A stretch of 30,930 bases of DNA from positions 1 to 30,930 of the forward strand of contig NGBS01000358.1 of NCBI GenBank assembly GCA_002245135.1, in the 5' to 3' direction. The notes under the pieces are model-generated. The model saw only the letters and a program-made list of their open reading frames with translations, made no database searches and was not told the origin of the DNA. Below, in pieces: positions 21,901-30,930 of this stretch. Each line of letters starts with the position of its first letter. Within the stretch, counting starts at the first letter, position 1. The translations under genes and the position numbers were made by a program. This DNA comes from Proteromonas lacertae (lineage: Eukaryota > Sar > Bigyra > Opalinata > Proteromonadidae).

Positions 21901-22514
21901 AATGTTGTGTCATCAATTTTATATTCCCTTTCACTCAACTTATTCTTACAGTAATCAGCTTCTTCTTCTGTGAGAGGTAGCAAATAATATTGTACTGGAG
22001 CTCTTTTATTACTCATGATTTTGTATTTATTTGCATTTGGAGATGATACCATTATAACTATCTCATCATTACTGTAATCATCCTCACGTATTACCATATT
22101 ATCACAAATAACTATTGTCTTTTTGCTTGTATCAGGTAAATGCTCTAATTCTGTATATTTCACACCATAAGCTTCTCGAAATGAACCAAACTTTCTGTTT
22201 TGCTCTGAATCATAAATGAAAACAATGTTGTATTCCTTGAAATCTCGATCTATGTTGAAACAATAAGCTAAAAAACAGCTGAATGTTGTCTTACCAATAC
22301 TATCGTTGCCATACACCAAAAAACATTTTTGATATTTAGATCCGTTCTTGATTATACTTTTCATATCAAAGTAAATACGAATAAAACTATCTCTACAAAA
22401 AAGATATGGATTATCACAACTATAGTAAGTTTTGCCTTTATAATTATTTGCTACAAGCTTATCTATTTTATTAATTTTACCTGGTACTACGGGAGTTTCT
22501 TTTGATAATTCCAT
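15995..22514 (-). CDS. Giant Crinkler/RHS-type protein with two P-loop NTPase modules
   Basis: Exons (complement) 21357-22514, 21072-21323, 19821-21035, 18077-19784 and 15995-18042; introns 33-36 nt; 6381 nt, 2126 aa. Module 1 has Walker A GNDSIGKT (residues 69-76), Walker B-like TIVICDN (about 133-139), and SSPNANKY followed by YYLLPLTEEEADYC. This is the Crinkler/RHS pattern 'SSP...y...MPxWsxxEl'. A Ser/Pro/Asn-rich hinge follows, then a long helical and coiled-coil region, then PKKKPKV, an SV40-like nuclear localisation motif (about 967-973), then helical repeats of roughly 20 residues (about 1118-1400, 'LLSEL...i.kd.i..fL'). Module 2 has VYIRNVYREIW, Walker A GNPGCGKT (1582-1589), ITSPDNKNYKHF, YYFMDVFSNDEIEEW and RYGNVPRHIYY. 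No clear Walker B is seen in module 2, where an acidic insert lies instead. Function is unknown. Crinkler/RHS NTPases are a lineage-expanded family, some of them nuclear effectors. Confidence 0.8.
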
Positions 22515-22811
22515 AACTAAAGAAACAAATTATATATAATTATCAAAGATGAATGTATAGTTATAAAATGACAATTCATAGTCGTTTCAATAAACACAAA
22601 CTATATCAAGCTTTGAAATAAAAAAGCAATTAAAGAAGTCAGTCTATTAATATATTGTTCAATACATGTCTCTTTTGTCTTGTCACTGCCGAATCTAGAG
22701 ATAACATCTAATTTCGAAAGAACATTTTATTGTTTAAAATCTCTCTCTCTATATATATTTTTATTAATTAGTTTAATGATAAGATCGTTTGGAAGATTTG
22801 TTGCTATAAAA

Positions 22812-22973
22812 TTAAGACTGTGGTTCACCATCATTATTGAATAATAAAGGTTTATATTCTTCTTCTACTGTCATTATACTGCTATTTCTAAAGTGAGATA
22901 TTAATTCATTCTGTGATTGTATTCTTCCATAAAAAAATATATAATAATCATAATTTTGTTTATAAAATAGATT
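22812..22973 (-). other. In-frame coding-like extension beyond the SPRY gene stop
   Basis: After the TGA at 22974-22976 the same frame stays open for 53 codons to TAA at 22812-22814. It reads like protein (for example IQSQNELISHF and MTVEEEYKPLLFNNDGEPQS). I found no GT-AG intron that skips the TGA and keeps the frame. It could be a read-through extension, a former C-terminus cut off by a point mutation, or a sequencing error at the TGA. Confidence 0.4.
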
Positions 22974-25075
22974 TCAATTAAAAAATAGAGATGAGAATCT
23001 ACTTCTTCTCCATCTTTTCTTTATTGATAATATCTCTGATGATGAATTTAGACATAATAATTCAGCATATGTATATAATGGAGAAGGTAAATCTTTAACA
23101 AGTAAAGCAGGAGACGAATCATTATGACTAATCCAAAATTCTCTTTTATTCATATCAACTATCACTTCATAAATTGAACCATCTCCATGATTTTTGAAAT
23201 TTGGATTTTTATTAACAACTGTTCCAATATGACAATATTTAGTAATATCTTGACTTTTACCATCAAATGCATAATAATTACATGTTGTTGGTTGATTATA
23301 AATACCATATCCAGAATATGTATTATCTGTTGATAATCCTAATACCATATCATCATATCTACATCCATTTTGATGAAATTTAAATTTGATATGATAAATT
23401 CCATTTTCCATCTTCAAATTCAAATAACAATGATCATCTCCATTATCTGTATCTGTATTTGTTATTATTTTTCCATTATTTGAGATTGATATTTTATCAC
23501 TTTTGTTTAATTCTATGAATTTTATATCAACAAATTCTAATGATATTTTGAATTTCTTTTCACTTCGAATATTCTTACAGGCTATTTCATACTCTCTCTT
23601 TTCGATTTCTGTATTCACTTTTCCATGAATTATTCCACTTTCTTTATCTACTTTTAATCCAATTGGCAAGTAAGGATTGATTGAAAACACACATCGATTT
23701 CCATCAAATGAAGGAGTTATTGACATTTCTTCATTTAATCCTAATGAATATTCAGATTGAGGATATGAAAATGATGTGATTTCTTTTGTTTTTAATTCTT
23801 TTAGCAATTCTTCATCATCTATAAATTTTAGCATTTCTTCTTCTTCTTCTAAACTCAATTTCATCTCTTTTATATATTCAATTAATAATTCTTTAGATTT
23901 GTATTTTAAATAACGATTTTCATTAAATATTCTATAAACAATCTGCTTTCCACAAAGATATTTCATAGTGGTAATTGATTCAATATTATCAACAAATAAA
24001 CATAAGCATTTTAATGTTCGATTTCTTTTATATCTTCCGTAATGATATAATAATTTTCTTAATAATTCATTCTTCATTTTCATAGGAATATTTACTACCA
24101 TTTTGGTTTGAATTATTAAAATCAATATTATTTCGTTTATTTCAATATCTTCATTAGATAACAGTTCAATCATTTCTTCTTTAGTTTCTTCTTTATTCAA
24201 TACTTCTCTTTCATTATCATCTAATACTATTTCATCATCATCTTTACTGTAATAATTATGAATAATATGGATTAATTCAATACTTTTAATTCTTTTAATT
24301 CCTTCATATTCTCTTCTTCAATTTCTTCAACATTTATTTTGTTTAAATGAATTCTGGTTTTAAGTAAAGAAGTAAATACTTTCAATTCTTCTAAATTACA
24401 TTCCTTTTTAAATACACTCTTATACCATTTCAATAATCGATTTAATAGCCAATTTTCATCATAAATGATTAATTTTCTGTAATTTAGTAGCAATTCTATT
24501 GATTGTAAATTCAGTTTTAAAAGTAACTTGTCTATTTGAATATAAATATTATTATATATAGTTATACCATCATTTAAATATTTAAATCCATTCTCTTTTA
24601 TATATTCCTCACTCTCATCTCTCAGTTCATTGAGAATATGTATATTTGAACCATGTAACATTGAAAATAATTCTATTATTATTGATTCACTCAAATGACT
24701 ATTTAAATACTTCTTACAGATTCTCATTATTCGATTATCATTGTAATACACACTAAATCTCAATATGTCACAGATATTATTATCATTTATTTCCATACAT
24801 CCACCACTGTAGTATTTTTCTATCTCTAAAAATGACTTTATTTCACATTTTTCGTATAACTCTAATACTCCAATCATTTTATCATCATCCAACAACTTCT
24901 TTAATGTATCATTGCCATTCATCAGAATACTTTTCATACACAACACTTCTTCATTTCCAATTTTTACTTTAACATCACCATAACCATTATTCACAAGTAT
25001 TTGACTTAGTCTATTAAATACAAATTAATATCATTTATACCCATAAATACCTATTTCACTGTCAATTACTTTCAT
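22974..25075 (-). CDS. BTB-BACK / Ig-like / SPRY (B30.2) protein, one frame break
   Basis: Exon 1 is 25041-25075 (ATG at 25073-25075), intron 25011-25040 (30 nt), then one long stretch. The N-terminal part is a BTB domain (NNGYGDVKVKIGNEEVLCMK) followed by a BACK-like helical region. The C-terminal part has a putative Ig module (FSINPYLPIGLKVDKESGII, He_PIG type) and a SPRY domain (LSTDNTYSGYGIYN, FWISHNDSSP). Such proteins usually act as adaptors, BTB for Cul3-type ligases or oligomerisation and SPRY for target binding; the role here is inference. The two halves are in different frames near 24284. A canonical 37-nt intron (24247-24283) would join them if the AAAA run at 24284-24287 were one A shorter; reading unspliced with a -1 shift also works. 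Otherwise the BTB half alone ends at a TAA at 24272-24274 (257 aa). Confidence 0.72.
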
Positions 25076-25287
25076 TTCAGCAAAAAATTAATTTTGGAAT
25101 AGCTATTGAAATATACTCGTTTTATATCTATTCAAATCAGTTACATCGATTATATCAAGAATGAAAGATGGTATGAATGAATAAAGATGTTAAACGAAAA
25201 TAGTGAGCATAAATACAATGATTGTTATAATTTTTATCTATCATGATCAAGTTAAACAATATTTTCATACAACTTAATAGTAATTAA

Positions 25288-28200
25288 TTATTGATTAGTC
25301 ATTTGTTGTTCTGAAGGTGATGATGATGGTTGAATAGATTGCTGTTCAGATAAACTGGGATACATCAGTTTTTCATAACCCATCAAGTATTTCTCATACA
25401 ACTGTTTTAAAGCGTACATAGGAGATGAAATATAATGTGGTAATACCTTTGATACAGCTGTCCACTGTCTATTTACTGTAACTTTATTAAATCCTCCTCT
25501 CTATACATATAAAATGATAAAATCTATATAAGCATACAATATAAACTTCAATAAATAAATGACAAATATCAACTTCTTTGATGTTCAAAATCATTCGCGG
25601 TGTTTCTCCTGACTGTTCTAAATATAAAGCATATGATTGATAAAACCTATTAAACTCTGTATTATTCAATTCATATGGATTTAAATCCTTATTTGGATCA
25701 ATTCTGACTGGTTTGTAGATAGATTCTATTTCCCACAAATTTATTCTTGAAGTACTTGTATCATTCTAATAATAATAATAATATATATATAAATATACAC
25801 TTCCTTGTTGCCAATATACACTAATCACTTCCCATCTCAGCATATTATTAGACATTAAAGGTAAGAACTTATTAATAATACCTTTGAAATATTCACCACG
25901 ACTTTTACTCTTATAATTACTGAAAAACATTTGAAATGGAATTCCAACACTCCATTCACATTTTAGACAGTTTATATATTTCTCGACTGGAATAAGATAA
26001 TCAGGAACAGCTGATGGAATCCATAATAAAACTGTAAAATGTTTTCATCTCTTTTGTTTCATATTCTACACTCTTATCAACACTATCATTTACATATTCT
26101 ATTGCTCTTTCCTATAAAAATAAATATATATATATATATATAAATACTCCAATTCTAGTAATGTTATTATCATAAAATTTCTTTGTCAAATCACTCAAGG
26201 ATTTATCTTCATAAACTTTCTAATATAATTTTCATATATGGCTTTCCTTCACCTTTATAATACTTTATATCTTTCACTATCACAGGACAAGTAACATTAT
26301 ATGGTTTACTTCCAGCTAATTCATGTAAAGTGCTTAATTGTTGTATATTTGGATCGGTTAAATAAGCTATTCTATGACCTTCTCCAAAATATATCAATCT
26401 ATCATTCTTATTAGGTAGTAATGGACTTGGTTTGATATTCATATAATCTTTAATAGATTCATAATATTCCTCTTTCGATATTTCAACTGTAATATATTCA
26501 ATTATATCAGGATTACACATTTTATTACTTAGTAATGAGAGATAATATGATAATTTAGTGAATGTATAACAACTACGAATCTGTTCTCTCCATAAATATC
26601 TTTCAACATTCCAACTTGGATAGGTAATTCCTTTTATCAAATTATTATAGAAAAATGATTCAAAATCTAATATTATATTTCCACATTTTGTCAATGCATC
26701 TATTCTACTACAACTAATAACTAATTCTAACTCTTTCATTATATTCTTACGAGTATCACTATCTTCCCAGCTTGTATGAAGAACATCATTTTTACCAAAT
26801 ATATTATCATATTTCTTAATCAATTCAATTAATCCAAATCTCTCACTTTCTGGATAAACTCCTTCAACTGTTTTGCTTATTTTCATTTCAATATCACTTT
26901 CTACTTTTTCATCTGGTAAAAATGGAAATGAATTATTCATTTCAAAGTGTCTATAAGCATTCATAATCGATTGTTTATAATGTAACAACTGATTATATAA
27001 TATATATTCTCTTCTTCCTCTCACATCCAGTGATTCAATCAATTTATTGACTTGTTCCATTGAATTGAAATATTTCCATTCCTCTTTATCATTTTTATCA
27101 TAATATTTAGATTGTCTCCACAACATATGATATGGATCTGATGGGAATATCCAATGCTTATAATGATTCTTATCACTACCAACTGGAGTTATATTAGGAA
27201 CCATTTTATCAGCAACTGAATTGGCTTTCTTATCAAACTCTTGTATTGATTGCTTTAAGGCTTTATTCTCAGTTGATTCTTTCTCTTTTAATTCTGATAA
27301 TTCCTTTTGTAATTTTTCATGAATTCTCTTTTCTTCATCTGTTATTGCTATTCATAATAATAATATTGACTATAATATATATATATATATATATACTATT
27401 CAAATCTTTATGAGTCTTTAAGAATGATTTGACTTCTACTTCTTTCTTATGTTTTTCATCTTTTATGCTATTGATTTTCTCTTGAATTGGATTTACTATT
27501 ACATCTTTTGTTTTAATAAACTCTTCATAATGTTCTTGTTGACTAGCTAAAGCAGTAATTAAAGATGGATCATTCAATAAATATTGTAACATCATTTCAA
27601 AACAACTTATTTTATATTTAAATGAAATTACACTAAAATCAAAATAAGAAATTGCTTCAATAACATCATCAACAGAAGCATTTCATCACAATCAATACTT
27701 GATCCACCATATTCAACATCCAAATATTTCTTCTTCAATTCAGTATAATTGGATAGTTCTTTGTATATATATGGTTTATTAAGTGATGAAACTAACTGAT
27801 ATATTTTATAACCATGAATTGGTTTATCTCCATACTTTTCTCTATGAAGATCAACGGATATATTTATTATTTGTCCCAATTTCTCAAACAAGGTTTGAAG
27901 CTTTTGTGACATTCTATACACTGATGTATCTTTTGTATTAAACTGTCTACAATTCTGCCAAATTAACCTCACATCTGATGCAAAACTACTAATTCCTCCA
28001 TGCCTATTACCACCTTTTGTCTTTATATATCTCATTCCATATTGTTCACCAAAATCTTTACTTTTCTTTGGTATTTTTCTTAATGATTCTTCTAATTTGT
28101 TTTCTATATCATCATCTATCTGATGAGGTGTTTGTTCTGCATTTCCATCTTGTTCTATTTCTTCACCTTCCATATCATCATTATCATAATCAGATTCTTC

Positions 28201-30930
28201 TTCCATTCTATTATTATTAACATAATTCTTTCTATATTCTTCCTCATTATATAATTCATCTAATTTAACATTATTATTAGTTGGATTTAAAGATTCATAG
28301 TTTGCTGTACATATTAATGGAGTATACCATGCACTTAATAGCTTATTACCTATAGTACTCATATCAATTGGATTTTTAATCACATCATAATAACCTTTAA
28401 TACCTTCCACTGGTTCTAAGAAGGATATACTATCTGGATGAGTCATTAATTGTATTAATGAGATATAACACTGATAGAGTGGATCATCATCAGGTAAATA
28501 AGGATCATTCTCTAATAAAGGATCATATTCCATAAATCATTACTGGTTGTGGAGAAATCAATTTCTGGATGTTCTTTTTGATATTCTAATTGTCTATTAT
28601 GTATAATCATTCTTCTGAATAATTCACTCCAATTTGAACTGTTCAATATATTGCTGTTGTTTTCTGCTAATTCTCTATCTATCCACCATGTTAAGGATGA
28701 TAATCTTTCAGTTAATGGAATATTTATTGCTTTATTCATTTCAGTGATGAAGTATTTGGTTAAATCGCATAAGACTACTGATTCAGAATATCCATTCTCA
28801 GTTGTTCCACCAATAACAATCTCTTAGTAAATTTTATATTTCGAATTTTGTAAAAATAATCAAAATGAGTTGATAATTCCCATAATCCATAAATAGGTCA
28901 ATATTCAAATTCATTGGATTATTAATACTCAATGGTTCAGGTTTAGAGATAATTCAACTGGAAACATTCTCTTTTCTTCAATCTCTTTCTCTATTGCTGT
29001 ATCTTCAGTTAATGTATAACTATAATTCAACAATGATTCATAGAAATCTTCATCACTTTGATCAGCATTCTTTGGTTTTGATAATAAATATTGATAGAAC
29101 TGAGATATACTATATTGCACTCTTCGATTCTATAATAATAATAAATTAATATAAATACTTTCTTTCTTTCTAAATCAGATAATAAGTCAATTATATCATC
29201 ACTATGATCTAATATATACTGTTGAGATATAGGAGTTGGCCTTTAGTAGAATGTTCCCAAATAGCATCACAAATAACAGCAAAAGTAGTCTTTTTAAAAC
29301 TCAATATAAACTCTCTAGTAATTCTTTCACTTAGTCTTAAACATTCAAATAATGACAATGAAGATTGAAAGTATGTTTCATAATATGGAGCTGGTTTTAA
29401 ATCTTGATATGGGCAAGATATCATATACCAAGCTTTATTTGATGAAACATAAATAGCTGGATTTAAATTACTTATAACAATATGCCAACCAGTAATTGGA
29501 TAGATTTTTACACGAATCATTTCACGATCTGGAAGTTCATCTATTTCTACTCTTCTATCAATTTCAGGTTGAGTATTTTCTTCTTCTTTTTCATTATGAT
29601 TTGTTGGAGAATCTTGTGAATTAGATCCTGGTGTTGTAGAGGAAGATTTGCCTTTGATTATAACACGATCATCATCATCTTCTTCTTCATAAGTTATTTT
29701 CTTTTCTTTCTTTATTCTGGCTGTCCATTCTTGTCTTATTAACAAAGCGACTTGTGTAACAAGTGAATGTGGATCTTTCTTTCCTAATGATGCTATATAT
29801 TTAGCAATTCCTGTATTTCTCATTCCTTTCTTACTCAGTGGTTTATCTCTTAATATTTCTAAATAATACAAAGTTTCATCTCTATTACCATTATCAATAG
29901 CATGTTGGATTTTCTCTCTATAAATAATATATAATTCATATATATATACTTCAATTCAATACATTCTTTTTCTAACTCTTCACCATCAAGCCATTTTCCT
30001 ACAGACACTTCCTTCAATTTAACACATTGATCTTTTGATGTTGATCTTATATACCAATGTTTTATTTCTTCATTTGTATACATACTTCCATTACTTATTA
30101 TTCCTTTCACTTTGTAAACTCCTGTGTCTGTTTCAATTAATCTCACTTTATGACCTGATAAATCACTTTCTAATTCTTGGATGTACTTGCTCTTGTTCTT
30201 ATTCTTCTCTTTCCCATTCCTTCATCATCACTATCATCTGAATCAATTCCATCATATTGAGGAATATGAATTGAATTATCATTATTGATTATACTCAATG
30301 GAGGTGGTAAAGTAGTATATGTTGATGGTTTATAATATTTTATATAAACATCATTATTATCTCCTTCTTCTTCCATTAGCGTATCATTACTACTACCATC
30401 AAATTGTGGAGTATTAACTCTCTTTTACAAAAGAAATTAAGAAACATAAAAACACTTTTACATCAAATAAAAAAGATATTTCTCTAACAGACCTAAACAC
30501 ATACTTCTTACATGTAATACACCAGGTAATGCTTCAATCATGATGCAACTTGAGGATTCGCAAATCCATACATCTCTGGTCCACTTATTGCTGTTCCTTT
30601 AGCTTCCATTCCTAATTCCATCTTCCTCTTCTTATACGCTAATAATATATCTTTCCATACACCTGATGGTGTGGTTGATTCGAAGGGTGGATAACCTTTT
30701 ATTGCTGGACTTACTCTGAATATTGGAGCTTTACCACCATCTATAATTTCACAAATATATTCAATTTTTTCACTATAAAATAATAATAAAATAACAATAC
30801 GATGGATCTTGAACACTTCCATAAGTTCTACCTGATTTATATCCAACAGGATATATATGTTTATCATTATGAAATGCATTTACTCTATCATCAGTTATCA
30901 CTCTTCCTAAGCTGTATAACATCACAGGAC
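25288..30930 (-). CDS. Multi-domain chromatin protein: FYRN-FYRC, TFIIS-N-like, bromodomain, WHIM-like, BRWD-like, ARID (5' end outside window)
   Basis: Continues past 30930. Exons (complement) about 30801-30930, 30482-30772, 29950-30421, 29159-29917, 27397-29129, 26148-27347, 25799-26111, 25538-25765 and 25288-25500; canonical introns of 28-49 nt plus one U12-like. FYRN: SLGRVITDDRVNAFH and YPVGYKSGRTYGS. FYRC: KAPIFRVSP, ISGPEMYGFANPQV. Then an RFTS-like segment and a TFIIS-N/LW-like bundle (GIAKYIASLGKKDPHS). Bromodomain: IKNPIDMSTI and IWQNCRQFN, keeping the acetyl-lysine Asn, with an acidic insert of about 100 aa. Then a coiled coil and WHIM-like WKYFNS...GRREYIL. Then a BRWD/PHIP-like segment (VPDYLIPVEKYINCLKCEW). 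ARID: DICHLFIEVYIRGGFNKV...LKQLYEKYLMGYEKL. Likely a histone- and DNA-reading nuclear scaffold. About ten single-base frame breaks are listed in the findings. Confidence 0.75.
30422..30481 (-). other. Non-GT intron, U12-like (about 60 nt), after FYRC
   Basis: Between CLGLLE and RVNTPQFDG of the chromatin gene. It contains ATATCTTTTTTATT two bases into the intron, TTTCTTAAT about 15 nt before the end, and ends GTAAAAG. Phase 0. It shares the 10-mer ATATCTTTTT and layout with the two SulP introns. Canonical alternatives exist (a 90-nt GTAAGA...AAG intron from 30511), so this one is less certain. Confidence 0.5.

Noticed and set aside
26030..30545. Euplotes-like programmed shifting at stop codons as an explanation of the frame breaks
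   Set aside because: The codons before the stops differ at every site (TCA, AAT, TAT, CAT, ATA, CAG), two breaks run the other way, and FYRC spacing at 30541 fits a missing base better than a skip at the stop.
1..30930. Ciliate genetic code (TAA/TAG as Gln)
   Set aside because: All intact genes end cleanly at TAA or TGA at family-appropriate lengths, and Gln is encoded by CAA/CAG throughout.
1..30930. CRISPR arrays, bacterial operons, phage or viral replication genes
   Set aside because: There are no regularly spaced short repeats and no such genes. Intron structure and domain families are eukaryotic nuclear.

Overview
This is eukaryotic nuclear DNA: very AT-rich, with intron-dense genes, eukaryote-only domain families (sirtuin, BTB, SPRY, ARID, FYR, bromodomain, Crinkler/RHS NTPase) and TAA/TAG/TGA all used as ordinary stops. 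I rebuilt about 40 introns by matching reading frames and protein families. Almost all are tiny (about 25-49 nt, typically gtat...ag). I cannot name the species. A protist or early-branching fungus-like lineage fits; tiny introns with a Crinkler-type gene and amoeba-like LRR/BTB/SPRY proteins do not decide it.

Layout. Plus strand: the 3' end of a leucine-rich-repeat gene (1-763), a small-zinc-motif, Glu/Lys-rich protein with a 566-bp perfect internal duplication (1128-4965), and a ten-exon Tex/SRBD1-like RNA-binding protein (5173-8121). Minus strand: a CDF metal transporter (8450-10000) and a 16-exon SulP anion transporter with STAS and cyclic-nucleotide-binding-like domains (10182-13071). 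Plus strand: a class I sirtuin with a myristoylation-like start (13428-14806), head to head with the SulP gene. Then comes a gene-poor stretch with two hAT transposase fragments (15151-15369, 15742-15909). Minus strand to the end: a 2126-residue protein with two Crinkler/RHS-type P-loop modules (15995-22514), a BTB-BACK/Ig-like/SPRY gene (22974-25075), and a large chromatin protein with FYRN-FYRC, TFIIS-N-like, bromodomain, WHIM-like, BRWD-like and ARID regions (25288 to beyond 30930).

The most interesting signals follow. (i) Three introns of 60-65 nt lack the usual GT start. They share the 10-mer ATATCTTTTT near the 5' end, a TTCTT(T)AAT element and an AAG end, which looks like the minor (U12) class. 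(ii) The giant double P-loop Crinkler-like protein has a nuclear-localisation motif and helical repeats. (iii) At least ten single-base frame breaks are confined to four genes and mostly run in one direction; they may be sequence error, decay or frameshifting. (iv) There is a very recent perfect in-frame duplication.

The genes do not form an operon or pathway. They are a typical mix of housekeeping, transport, chromatin and lineage-expanded genes.
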